NCBI GenBank assembly: GCA_025924295.1
Contig: JAICEG010000154.1
Coordinates: forward strand, 1-10,606
Direction of reading: 5' to 3'
Source of the DNA: Vicinamibacteria bacterium
GTDB taxonomy: Bacteria > Acidobacteriota > Vicinamibacteria > Vicinamibacterales > UBA2999
DNA length: 10,606 nt
The notes beneath the pieces were generated by a model. That model was not told the DNA's origin, made no database searches, and saw only the letters and a list, made by a program, of their open reading frames with translations. Shown here piece by piece: positions 1-6,757 of this stretch. Both the position numbers and the translations under genes were made by a program. The stretch's first letter is position 1, and every line of letters starts with the position of its first letter.

Positions 1-1
1 G

Positions 2-2197
2 ATGGGCCGGGGTTTTCTGATCGTGACGAGTGTTCTCGGTCTCGTATTGTTCAGTGCAAACGCCGTTCTCGGGCTCTCCTTCATTCCCGAGCGCAGCGCG
101 CTTTGGCTTCTTGACCGAACCGCGTCGACCCTTCTGTATTGGCCTCTGCTCTTCGCGGTGATCGCGCCCGCGATCCCCTATTTGATCTGGAAGTCGCGCG
201 TGGAAACGGCCGCGAACCGCAGGAAGGTCTCGTGGTTCGTGGGCTCACTCGGTCTTGCCCTCTCACCCATGATCATCGCGGTACTGGTGACGCCTCTCGT
301 ACCAGCACTCGGTAGCCCATGGTGGCGCGATCGCGTCGGGGCGATTCTCTACATCGCGCTGGCATCGATGGTGCCGACGACCGCCTATGCCGTCGCTGTC
401 AACCACGTGATGGATCTCCATCTCGTCCTGCGCCGGACGATTCAGTACGGGTTGGCAAAGACCTCGGTGTGGTGCGCGATCCTGCTTCCGCTCCTGTACG
501 TCGTCTTCGACATCTATCGTCACCGCGAGCTCCGGGTCGAGGAGTACCTGACCGTACGACGGCCGTACGAGCCGCTGCTCCTCTCGATCCTCAGCTTCGG
601 CGTGCTCACCTTCCGTCACCAGATCCTTCGGCATGTCGATCGCTGGTTCCGGCGCGAGGCGGCCGACCACACCGAGTCGCTGGCCAGGCTGGAACGCGGC
701 CTCAGATCAGCGCGGACCATTCGCGACATTTCCAGCGTTCTGAAACGGGAAATCGAGCGCGCGGTGAACCCCGGTTCCGTGGCCGTCCTGCTGGTGGACG
801 ATCGAAACGGACAGCTGGTGTCGCTCGACAGCAGCGTGCCACCGCTGCGCCAGGGCTCGGCACTGCTCGACTTGCTGCGCTCGATTCGCACCGAGATTCA
901 ACTGAGCTACCGCGCCGATGGCCCCGTCGCCGGTCTGCTGCCACCCGGCGATCGTGCCTGGCTGGCGAGCACCGGATTCGGGTTGTTCTCGCCGCTGCTC
1001 GGTTCGCCGGGAATGCTGCTTGGCGTCGTGGGTATCGGAGAAGGGGTCAACGGACTTCCCTATACCGAGCGGGACTGCATGTTGATCACCGCGATGAGCG
1101 GGCAGGCGTCGCTGAAGCTGGAAAACAGCCAGCTGCGCGAGCGCACACCGACGCTGTCTGGACCCGGCGCGTCCGAAGACACGATTACCGACTGGGAGAA
1201 CGAACCAGCGGCCCGATGTCCAGAATGCCGTTCGATGTGGCGGCCCATGACCACACGCTGTTCCTGCGGCGCCACGACGGTGGAGGCGGCGCTGCCGCTC
1301 AACGTCAAGGGCAAGTTCCAGGTCGAGCGGTTCATCGGCTCCGGTGGAACGGGTGTCGTCTACCTGGCGGTCGACCTGGCGCTCGACCGCAAAGTCGCGA
1401 TCAAGACGCTGCCGGCGATTCGCCTCAAGCATGCCTCGCGGCTCCACCGTGAAGCGCGAGCAATCGCCAACGTCCTTCATCCCAATCTCGCACTGATCTA
1501 TGGCGCCGAGGAGTGGAAAGGCACGCCGCTCCTGATCTTCGAGTATCTCGAAGGCGGAACGCTGCTCGATTCGCTCCGTCGCGGGCCGATTGCTCTCGAA
1601 GAGGTCATCGATCTCGGCACGCTGCTGGCCGACGCGCTCGACCGCGTGCACGGTTCAGGCGTCCTGCACCGCGACATCAAGCCAAGCAACATCGGCTACA
1701 CATCGGAAGGGGTGCCGAAGATCCTCGATTTCGGCCTGGCGGCCATTCTCGACCGCTCACGCGGGGCCGGCACTCTTCCGGCAGTGCTCCCGAGCGATCC
1801 CGGTCTCGTTGCCGAACTCGCATGGGGGACCGAGCCGACGACCAGCCTGACGATCACGCAGCAGCTGGTGGGCACACCGTTGTACTTGTCCCCAGAGGCG
1901 CTTGCCGGACAGGTTCCCCAGCCATCGTTCGATCTCTGGGGTCTGAGCCTGGTCCTCTACGAGGCGTATGCCGGCCGCCATCCGCTGGCCGGGGAGTCCG
2001 TCGTCGATCTCGTCAAGACGATTCAGCGTGGCGCCCTGCCGGACATTCGCGACTTCCGGCCCGAATGCCCCTCGTCGTTCGCGGCGTTCCTCAATGACGC
2101 GCTTTCTCCAGTGGCCGCGCGACGCCCGGTCAGCGCGTCGGACCTGCGGACACGACTGCGTTGGCTCCACGGCCATCTCTTCCCGCAGGCCAGCTGA
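2..2197 (+). CDS. Membrane-anchored sensor Ser/Thr protein kinase (ComP-like TM region, GAF-like, zinc ribbon, kinase), 5' partial
   Basis: Hanks-type protein kinase that should phosphorylate Ser/Thr of unknown substrates at the inner face of the membrane. The N-terminal part shows about six hydrophobic helices (residues near 5-25, 43-63, 77-100, 112-133, 154-172, 190-205). A VMDLHLVLRRTIQYG stretch (136-150) resembles the segment after the membrane domain of ComP-like histidine kinases. A GAF-like region follows (about 226-381), then a four-Cys zinc ribbon (C406, C409, C420, C422). The kinase domain (about 440-725) has G446-SGGTG loop, VAIK with K468, HRDIKPSN with D558, DFG with D576 and GTPLYLSPE ending at E632, so it looks catalytically complete. 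The activation segment is long: about 47 residues separate DFG from GTP. The frame is open at the window edge with only one base before the first ATG, so the true start is probably upstream and some helices are missing. The two small paralogous genes follow on the same strand after 75 bp. Domain calls come from motif reading; the GAF assignment is the weakest. Confidence 0.9.
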   Translation: MGRGFLIVTSVLGLVLFSANAVLGLSFIPERSALWLLDRTASTLLYWPLLFAVIAPAIPYLIWKSRVETAANRRKVSWFVGSLGLALSPMIIAVLVTPLVPALGSPWWRDRVGAILYIALASMVPTTAYAVAVNHVMDLHLVLRRTIQYGLAKTSVWCAILLPLLYVVFDIYRHRELRVEEYLTVRRPYEPLLLSILSFGVLTFRHQILRHVDRWFRREAADHTESLARLERGLRSARTIRDISSVLKREIERAVNPGSVAVLLVDDRNGQLVSLDSSVPPLRQGSALLDLLRSIRTEIQLSYRADGPVAGLLPPGDRAWLASTGFGLFSPLLGSPGMLLGVVGIGEGVNGLPYTERDCMLITAMSGQASLKLENSQLRERTPTLSGPGASEDTITDWENEPAARCPECRSMWRPMTTRCSCGATTVEAALPLNVKGKFQVERFIGSGGTGVVYLAVDLALDRKVAIKTLPAIRLKHASRLHREARAIANVLHPNLALIYGAEEWKGTPLLIFEYLEGGTLLDSLRRGPIALEEVIDLGTLLADALDRVHGSGVLHRDIKPSNIGYTSEGVPKILDFGLAAILDRSRGAGTLPAVLPSDPGLVAELAWGTEPTTSLTITQQLVGTPLYLSPEALAGQVPQPSFDLWGLSLVLYEAYAGRHPLAGESVVDLVKTIQRGALPDIRDFRPECPSSFAAFLNDALSPVAARRPVSASDLRTRLRWLHGHLFPQAS

Positions 2198-2272
2198 TCA
2201 AAATTTCCTGTACCGGGTGAGCTCGAGTGACGTTCTCCGATCGAACGCACTTTTTCGAACCTCGAGGTCGCC

Positions 2273-2623
2273 ATGACGCCAGCGCAAGAAGTGGACTACA
2301 TCCTGAATGACTGTTTCTTTGCCGTCGGCCAGGCCGTTGGCACTGAGAAGAGCATCGATTTCAATGTCATTCAGTGGTGGCGGGCACGGTATCGCGCCTT
2401 CTTCCTCCACGCCATGACGGTGAACGGCAACTCGTGGCTCAAGGATCGGAAACGTGTGACCGCTGTCGGCCGCTTTCTTGGCCAGCGCGCGCTGTTTCAC
2501 GCCGCCGAACGACCAAGCATCGATCTCCAGACTGCGGCGCTGGCCTCGCACGACGTCGAGACCGGATGCCGCATGAGCGCGGAGCGCGACGGCGTGGCAC
2601 CGCAGCGACTGGGCGAGCAGTAG
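2273..2623 (+). CDS. Small hypothetical protein, paralogue A of a tandem pair
   Basis: 116-residue soluble protein with no signal peptide or membrane segment and no family that I recognise. It is rich in predicted helix. It opens with an EVDYILNDCFFAVGQAVG block, then WWRARYRAFFLHAM, a W-x-x-DR element, and PSIDL near residue 80. The same blocks occur in the next gene in the same order, about 46 identities in 100 aligned positions by hand count, so the two are a tandem duplication that has diverged. This copy is the compact form: it lacks the roughly 40-residue N-terminal extension of its neighbour and ends shortly after the shared region. The ATG at 2273 has a weak GAGG at 2264-2267, five bases upstream. 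It lies 75 bp after the kinase on the same strand, so co-transcription is possible. Conservation between the two copies is the main evidence that it is a real gene. Confidence 0.75.
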   Translation: MTPAQEVDYILNDCFFAVGQAVGTEKSIDFNVIQWWRARYRAFFLHAMTVNGNSWLKDRKRVTAVGRFLGQRALFHAAERPSIDLQTAALASHDVETGCRMSAERDGVAPQRLGEQ

Positions 2624-2710
2624 TTCCCTCTGCCCTCTGTACCGAATGCACGAGCTCGGCGTTCTTGCTTTCCAACGCGTCCGAACTGACGTGCGGCCCA
2701 CATTCTGCGA

Positions 2711-2725
2711 AGGAGACCTGTAGTG
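2711..2725 (+). promoter_or_regulatory. Ribosome binding site AGGAG that fixes a GTG start
   Basis: AAGGAGA at 2710-2716 lies seven bases before the GTG at 2723. This is the clearest Shine-Dalgarno site in the window and supports starting paralogue B at this GTG, so that its Ser/Thr-rich N-terminal extension is part of the protein. Confidence 0.7.
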
Positions 2726-3217
2726 AACACACAAGAACCGCGCATCTCGATTCACACCGGCATCGCTACTCGATCGGACGCGACAGTCACGAGCGCGCTC
2801 GTCGACTCGACATCTCCCGTCAACGCACTGGAGCTCGAACGCCAGGTCGACTACATCATGGACGAGTGTCTCTTCGCACTCGGCCAGGCTGTCGGCATGC
2901 GCACGACGATCGACTATGACGCCGTGGTCTGGATCCGCGATAACTATCGCGCCAAGTTCCTGTCCGCAATGAAGGCCTTCGGCGACCGCTGGCAGCGGGA
3001 TCGCTCCAACGTCACGAGCGTGGCGATGATGCTCGGCGAACGCGCCGTTCGCTACTCGGAAGGGAAACCGTCGATCGACCTCGACTCGGTACTCAAGGCG
3101 GCCGCCGATGTCGAGCGGCACTGCGAGCTGCATGCACGACGCACCGCGCGCAAGATGGGGCTCAATCCCTCTGACGCGGCGGCCACGCGAATCGCCGGCT
3201 ACTGGTGTAACTTCTGA
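2723..3217 (+). CDS. Small hypothetical protein, paralogue B of a tandem pair, with N- and C-terminal extensions
   Basis: 164-residue protein homologous to the preceding gene from about residue 40 to 140. Shared blocks are QVDYIMDEC, LFALGQAVG, IDYDAVVW, NYRAKFLSAM, W-x-RDR, VTSVAMMLGERA and PSIDL. Invariant positions between the copies include a Cys in the first helix, the GQAVG motif, a Trp-x-x-x-x-Tyr-Arg-Ala element and the PSIDL motif. It adds a Ser/Thr-rich N-terminus of about 40 residues and a C-terminal tail containing ARKMGLNPSDAAA and ending in WCNF. No signal peptide or membrane helix is visible, and I do not recognise the family. The start is GTG with a strong AGGAG. It lies 99 bp after paralogue A on the same strand as the upstream kinase. 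The Ser/Thr-rich tail could be a kinase target, but that is speculation from position alone. Confidence 0.8.
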   Translation: MNTQEPRISIHTGIATRSDATVTSALVDSTSPVNALELERQVDYIMDECLFALGQAVGMRTTIDYDAVVWIRDNYRAKFLSAMKAFGDRWQRDRSNVTSVAMMLGERAVRYSEGKPSIDLDSVLKAAADVERHCELHARRTARKMGLNPSDAAATRIAGYWCNF

Positions 3218-3265
3218 TGGCTCTCGACTCTGGGCTCCCGGCTTTGGCCGGGAGCCCGGAGTCCC
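3217..3265. repeat. Heptamer-periodic palindromic tract between convergent genes
   Basis: Starting at the last base of the paralogue B stop codon, the sequence reads in 7-base units: atggctc, tcgactc, tgggctc, ccggctt, tggccgg, gagcccg, gagtccc. The first four share the form xxG(G/A)CT(C/T). The last two are the same unit in reverse complement. The inversion makes the hairpin listed separately. The period and inversion are seen directly; the function is unknown. Confidence 0.55.
3226..3263. terminator. Strong 17-bp hairpin between convergent genes, possible bidirectional terminator
   Basis: The arms 3226-3242 and 3247-3263 pair over 17 positions with one G-U wobble, around a TTTG loop at 3243-3246. 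The position, nine bases after the paralogue B stop and 24 bases past the DinB-like gene's stop, suits a terminator for both strands. Neither side has a T-run, so it is not a textbook intrinsic terminator. It may simply be the fold of the repeat tract. Confidence 0.45.
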
Positions 3266-3287
3266 AACCCAGACGTCCTGCCAGAAC

Positions 3288-3815
3288 CTAGTGCTGGGGG
3301 CCCGGAGCCGTCACGATCTTCGCGGTCGTGATCGCCTGTCCCACGTGGCGTGTGCAGTGCTCCGCCGCGTGAAACAGAAGCCCGAGGACTGTCGTCGGCA
3401 GGCCCGCTCGTCCGAGTTTCCGTTCCTCGAGCAGCGACTCTCTCGAAGTAGCAGCCAACTGCTGCAATGCCTTGTCGATGATGGTGTCGACTCCGCTCAC
3501 GACTGCCGACAGCGGCGCTGGCGGATCGCCGGCGGCTCCTTCTTCACGCAGGGCCGCTCGCTGCGCGTCGGAGAGTGCCTCTCCTCGCGCGTAGGTGAAG
3601 AGTCGATCGAGTGCGCCTCCGGTGTGACGAACGTGGAAACCAATCGAGGCGGCGCCGCCAGGGCGCAGCCACACCTGCTCGGATGGAACCTGCCCTGCGA
3701 GGCGTTCGAGATCCTCGCGCACCTGCAGCAGAGCGTGAACGACGGGCATCAGCAGCGGATCGAAGCCGGGAACCGGCCCTCGCTGCCAGACTTCTGTGTG
3801 CGGGACTGAGCTCAT
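3288..3815 (-). CDS. DinB-like (DinB/YfiT superfamily) putative metal-binding protein
   Basis: 175-residue soluble four-helix-bundle protein of the DinB/YfiT superfamily. Members bind a divalent metal through a His triad, and several act as thiol-dependent transferases or hydrolases. Visible marks are GFHVRHTGGALDRLFTY (His61 and His64) near the first metal helix and HAAEHCTRHVGQ near the C-terminus (His149, His153, His157). The H-x3-H-x-GQ pattern is characteristic, so H64 (or H61), H153 and H157 are the likely ligands. Length and helix content fit the family. The ATG at 3815 is preceded by GGAG only two bases away, closer than usual; Met23 is an alternative start. It is divergent from the ligase gene and convergent with paralogue B. 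The name comes from a damage-induced Bacillus gene, so sitting beside a ligase does not by itself imply a repair role. The substrate cannot be inferred. Confidence 0.8.
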   Translation of the reverse strand: MSSVPHTEVWQRGPVPGFDPLLMPVVHALLQVREDLERLAGQVPSEQVWLRPGGAASIGFHVRHTGGALDRLFTYARGEALSDAQRAALREEGAAGDPPAPLSAVVSGVDTIIDKALQQLAATSRESLLEERKLGRAGLPTTVLGLLFHAAEHCTRHVGQAITTAKIVTAPGPQH

Positions 3816-3830
3816 GTCTCCACTCTACTG

Positions 3831-3918
3831 GTCCTTGGGCCTTCGTACCTAGTTCTTGGTCCGTCCTTCGTCCTTCGTCCTCGGTTCTTCGTTCTTAGTT
3901 CTTCGTTCTTCGTTCGGC
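3831..3918 (+). repeat. Degenerate 7-bp tandem repeat tract (GTTCTTC type)
   Basis: Twelve consecutive heptamers on the + strand: gtccttg, ggccttc, gtaccta, gttcttg, then a 4-base partial unit gtcc (3859-3862), then gtccttc twice, gtcctcg, gttcttc, gttctta, gttcttc twice, and gttcggc. The consensus is G(T/C)(T/C)CTT(C/G/A). The tract nearly fills the gap between the divergent DinB-like and ligase genes and stops 14 bases before the ligase ATG. It is pyrimidine-rich on the + strand and contains no plausible gene. Confidence 0.85.
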
Positions 3919-3920
3919 AG

Positions 3921-3926
3921 TACGCT
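3921..3926 (+). promoter_or_regulatory. Possible -10 element TACGCT for a near-leaderless ligase transcript
   Basis: TACGCT fits the TAnnnT core of a -10 element and ends six bases before the ligase ATG at 3933. No Shine-Dalgarno sequence precedes that ATG. A transcript starting at or next to the ATG would explain both facts. No convincing -35 element is visible because that position lies within the heptamer tract. Confidence 0.25.
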
Positions 3927-3932
3927 TACCCC

Positions 3933-4880
3933 ATGGCCGTTCCGGAGTACGCCCCACAACTGGCGACGTCCGCCCGGACGCCGCCTGCGGGCGACGAGTG
4001 GGTGCACGAAATCAAGCTCGATGGCTATCGCGTGGGCTGCATGGTTGCCGGCGGCCAAGTCCGGTTGATCAGCCGCAATGGCCTCGACTGGACGCCGAAG
4101 TTTCCCGAGGTCGCCGACGCCGTCCGCGCGCTCGGCATCAACGACGCCCTGATCGACGGCGAGCTCGTTGTGATGCGGCCCGACGGACGACCGAGCTTCG
4201 AGGCGATGCAGCAGGCGGTCGCCGCAAGGGGGAGCAAGCGAAAAGGGCTCGTCTACTTCGCGTTCGATCTCATCCACCTGGAAGGCGAACGGGTCGCTCG
4301 GCTGCCGCTCGAACGGCGTAAGGGTCGCCTGCTGCAGCTGCTCGGACCGTCGAAGACCGGGCTCATCCGGTACACCGAACATGTCGAAGGGCGCGGCAGC
4401 GACGTCTTTGATCAGGTGTGCCGCATGGGGCTGGAGGGGATCATCTCCAAGCGGCGAGACCTTCCCTATCAGCCCGGACGACGGGACAGCTGGCGGAAGA
4501 TCAAGTGTCTTCGCCGCGATCTGTTCGTGATTGGCGGCTTCACCCGCCAGGAGGGGCACCCCGAGGAGCTCGGCGCACTGCTCGTCGGGCGCTACCAGGG
4601 GAAGAAACTGGTCTACTGCGGCCGGGTTGGCACCGGCTTCACTCGTGCCCTGGCACTCGAACTGCGAAAACAATTGGAGGCACTCGAGCTGCGGGCATGC
4701 CCATTCGATCCACTGCCGCCCGCGCCTCTCATCCGCACGGGACACTGGGTCCGGCCGACGCTCGTCTGCGAGGCCGCGTTCATCGAGCGAACCGCAGCGG
4801 GCGTGCTGCGAGCGCCGTCGTTCCAGGGCCTTCGTCTCGATGTGAACGCCAAAAACGTCATCGGGCCTATCGCCACCTGA
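3933..4880 (+). CDS. ligD: ATP-dependent DNA ligase, LigD-type ligase domain alone
   Basis: 315-residue ATP-dependent DNA ligase of the bacterial end-joining (LigD) type, which seals nicks through a ligase-AMP intermediate. The nucleotidyltransferase domain (about 1-190) shows motif I EIKLDGYR with adenylated K28, motif III LIDGE (D75, E77), motif IIIa FAFDLIHL (about 109-116), motif IV EGIISK (168-173) and motif V WRKIK (187-191). An OB-fold domain follows (about 195-315) with RPTLVCEAAF near residue 273. It has only the ligase part: no polymerase or phosphoesterase domain is fused, and there is no Ku gene in the window, so partners would have to be elsewhere. The ATG at 3933 gives the usual N-terminus just before the PQLAT region; no Shine-Dalgarno site is visible. 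Its last 14 bases overlap the end of the ABC permease gene on the other strand. The symbol refers to the ligase domain only. Confidence 0.9.
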   Translation: MAVPEYAPQLATSARTPPAGDEWVHEIKLDGYRVGCMVAGGQVRLISRNGLDWTPKFPEVADAVRALGINDALIDGELVVMRPDGRPSFEAMQQAVAARGSKRKGLVYFAFDLIHLEGERVARLPLERRKGRLLQLLGPSKTGLIRYTEHVEGRGSDVFDQVCRMGLEGIISKRRDLPYQPGRRDSWRKIKCLRRDLFVIGGFTRQEGHPEELGALLVGRYQGKKLVYCGRVGTGFTRALALELRKQLEALELRACPFDPLPPAPLIRTGHWVRPTLVCEAAFIERTAAGVLRAPSFQGLRLDVNAKNVIGPIAT

Positions 4881-5919
4881 AGATCTTCAGCGCCACCGCA
4901 AACGGCACAACGGTCCAGGCAGCCATGATCGCCAGCTCGTGCCAGATGCTCACCAACGTCGACCCCTCGAGGATGACGCCGCGCATCGCGTCGATGAGGG
5001 CGGTCAGCGGCAGTGCCTGAATGAAAGGCTGCACCACGTCGGGGAAATTCGACGAGGAAAAGAACACCCCGCTGAGAACCCACATCGGCACCGATATCAG
5101 GTTCATCAAGCCCGAAGCGGCCTCGAACGTGCGGGCACGGCTGCCCATCAGCATGCCGACCGCGCCCCACATGAGGGCACCCACAATCGACACGATGGCA
5201 ATGCTCACGATCCCGCCCCGAATCGGCATGCTGAACGCGAACCATCCGAACACCAGGGGCACCGCGACCTCAGGGCCGAGGAACGCGAGCCGCGCAATGA
5301 TCGGTGCCATGAGGAAGTCGCGCTTCTGCATCGGGCTGGCCGCCAGGCGCTTGAGCAGCTTGCGCAGCCGTGCCTGAACGGTCATGAAACCGATGCTCCA
5401 CAGGCCGTTGTTCATGATGCCGAGGCTGATGATGCCCGGGATGAGCCAGTCGACGTAGCGCGACCCCGGAACCTGGATCAGATCTTCGTGGGCCTGCCAC
5501 GGCTCGGTCCTCCCCGCCGCGCGCTTCAGCACATCGTCCACGACCAGTTGTGCGAGCTTGCTCTCTTCGCGCGTGGGATCGAAACGATAGGTCGGCGGGT
5601 TGCCGCCCGTGACGATGACGTGAACGTCGCCATTGCGCAGCGCACGCATCTGGTCATCGGGAGACAGCTCGCGGACAACGATGTCCTTCGAGCCGGCAAG
5701 CGTCTTTCGAAGCGCGTCGGTGTGAGGTCCTGCAATCACGCCGACCCGAACGGCCTGTCCCGCGCCCGATGGAAAGGCGATCGCCATCGCAACCGACAAC
5801 ACGATCGGAAAGAGGAACATCCAGAACAGTGCTTCGGGCTCGCGTACGAACTCGCGCAGCCGCGCCAGCATCAGCTCGATGAGGGGGGGATGGGTTCCGC
5901 GATGCGCGCCTGTGGACAC
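4867..5919 (-). CDS. ABC-2 type transporter permease
   Basis: 350-residue inner-membrane subunit of an ABC exporter. The first helix lies in LFWMFLFPIVLSVAMAIAF, right after LARLREFVREPEA, a typical cytoplasmic lead-in for these permeases. An outside domain of about 130 residues follows. Then come about five hydrophobic segments, beginning at VDWLIPGIISLGIMNN and ending with LAIMAAWTVVPFAVALKIF. This is the ABC-2 layout, with one helix, a large periplasmic loop and a bundle. I chose the GTG at 5919, eight bases after the ATPase stop, because it keeps the HPPLIELMLARLREF lead-in. The ATG at 5871 is an alternative. Upstream extension of this frame would only translate the ATPase gene out of frame. 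It is translated after the ATPase and most likely forms a dimeric exporter with it. The substrate (drug, lipid or polymer) cannot be told from sequence. Confidence 0.85.
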   Translation of the reverse strand: MSTGAHRGTHPPLIELMLARLREFVREPEALFWMFLFPIVLSVAMAIAFPSGAGQAVRVGVIAGPHTDALRKTLAGSKDIVVRELSPDDQMRALRNGDVHVIVTGGNPPTYRFDPTREESKLAQLVVDDVLKRAAGRTEPWQAHEDLIQVPGSRYVDWLIPGIISLGIMNNGLWSIGFMTVQARLRKLLKRLAASPMQKRDFLMAPIIARLAFLGPEVAVPLVFGWFAFSMPIRGGIVSIAIVSIVGALMWGAVGMLMGSRARTFEAASGLMNLISVPMWVLSGVFFSSSNFPDVVQPFIQALPLTALIDAMRGVILEGSTLVSIWHELAIMAAWTVVPFAVALKIFRWR

Positions 5920-5927
5920 GTGGTTGC

Positions 5928-6683
5928 CTATGCTTCCCGCAGATGCCGCCCGGTGAGCGACATGAAGACATCCTCGAGCGTTCCTTCGTGGACGACGACC
6001 TTCGGCGCGCCCAGCGATGCGATGAGCGCCTTCGGCGTGTCTTCGGCGATGACGTGGCCGTGGTCGACGATCGCCACCCGGTCGCACAGCGTCTGGGCCT
6101 CGTCCATGTAATGCGTGGTCAGGAGCACCGTGCCGCCGCTCTCGCGGAAGCGGGTCAGGACGTTCCACAACTGCCGGCGCGACTGCGGATCCAGCCCGGT
6201 CGTCGGTTCATCCAGGAACAGCAGGTCGGGGTCACCGGCGAGCGCGCATGCGATCGAGAGCCGCTGCTTCTGCCCACCCGAGAGCTTCACGACCCAGCTG
6301 CCACGCTTGCCCTCGAGCTCCACCAGCCCGAGCAGTTCATCGATCGTCTTGCCGCGATGGTAGAACGATCGGAACAGACGAATCGTTTCCTCGACCGTCA
6401 GCTTGTCGGTGAACTGCGTTTCCTGAAGCTGGACGCCGAGCCGCTGCCTGAGTTCCTGCTCGTCGGTCTTCCATCGACGGCCGAGCACCTCGACATCGCC
6501 GCCATCAGGTGCCAGCAGCCCTTCCAGGATCTCGATCGTGGTGGTCTTGCCCGCCCCATTGGGCCCGAGCAACCCGTAGCACTCGCCGCGACGCACCTCG
6601 AACGACAAGCCGTCGACGGCCACCACGTCGCCATAGCGTTTCTGCAGGTTTTGGCATCGCACTGCAAGTTCCACGTCGCTCAT
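5928..6683 (-). CDS. ABC transporter ATP-binding protein, ABC-2 exporter
   Basis: 251-residue ATPase that powers the adjacent permease. All motifs are intact: Walker A GPNGAGKT (K46), Q-loop Gln near 85-87, signature LSGGQ (134-138), Walker B LLFLDEP (D158, E159), D-loop GLD at 163-165 and H-loop His191 in TTHYMDEA. The C-terminal GTLEDVFMSLTGRHLRE ending is typical of DrrA/CcmA-like exporter ATPases. I chose the ATG at 6683, which gives MSDVELAVRC; a TTG at 6701 would add six residues. AGGGAG directly precedes the ATG, with very short spacing. The 71-bp gap upstream is shared with the divergent PilZ gene. ATPase then permease, eight bases apart, is a standard two-gene exporter operon. Confidence 0.93.
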   Translation of the reverse strand: MSDVELAVRCQNLQKRYGDVVAVDGLSFEVRRGECYGLLGPNGAGKTTTIEILEGLLAPDGGDVEVLGRRWKTDEQELRQRLGVQLQETQFTDKLTVEETIRLFRSFYHRGKTIDELLGLVELEGKRGSWVVKLSGGQKQRLSIACALAGDPDLLFLDEPTTGLDPQSRRQLWNVLTRFRESGGTVLLTTHYMDEAQTLCDRVAIVDHGHVIAEDTPKALIASLGAPKVVVHEGTLEDVFMSLTGRHLREA

Positions 6684-6736
6684 TCTCCCTGCAAACCGCA
6701 AATCGCGTTAGACTGGCATTCTTCCTGGCGTGTAAT

Positions 6737-6757
6737 GGAGGAGATGCCTCGGACGTG
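6737..6757 (+). promoter_or_regulatory. GGAGGAG ribosome binding site before the GTG start of the PilZ gene
   Basis: GGAGGAG at 6737-6743 is a strong anti-Shine-Dalgarno match, 11 bases before the in-frame GTG at 6755. The spacing is longer than ideal. The nearer ATG at 6744 is out of frame and closes after eight codons, so GTG is preferred. A second in-frame GTG at 6767 is farther away. Confidence 0.45.

Noticed and set aside
319..1651. Long alternative-frame and antisense open frames within the kinase gene (319-1452 +, 707-1651 -)
   Set aside because: Arg/Ala/Pro-rich composition with no motifs, while the overlapping kinase frame has a full motif set. They are typical of high-GC codon bias.
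3831..3918. Heptamer tract as a CRISPR array or coding repeat
   Set aside because: Units are contiguous 7-mers with no spacers, and there are no cas genes. The open frames crossing it are low-complexity extensions or antisense shadows of the ligase.
3288..4880. DinB-like gene plus ligase as a DNA-repair pair
   Set aside because: They are divergent genes separated by a repeat tract, and DinB/YfiT superfamily proteins are mostly metal-dependent transferases despite the name.
5920..6168. N-terminal extension of the permease by 83 residues
   Set aside because: It is the ATPase gene read in another frame, with Arg/His-rich shadow composition.
6708..6736. TTAGAC-N17-TGTAAT as a promoter for the PilZ gene
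   Set aside because: The -10 is good, but the -35 matches poorly. Transcription would start about 6743, which would leave out the GGAGGAG ribosome binding site.
6509..6754. N-terminal extension of the PilZ frame by 82 residues
   Set aside because: It is antisense to the ABC ATPase, rich in Arg/Ser/Pro, and does not resemble a domain. A ribosome binding site precedes 6755.
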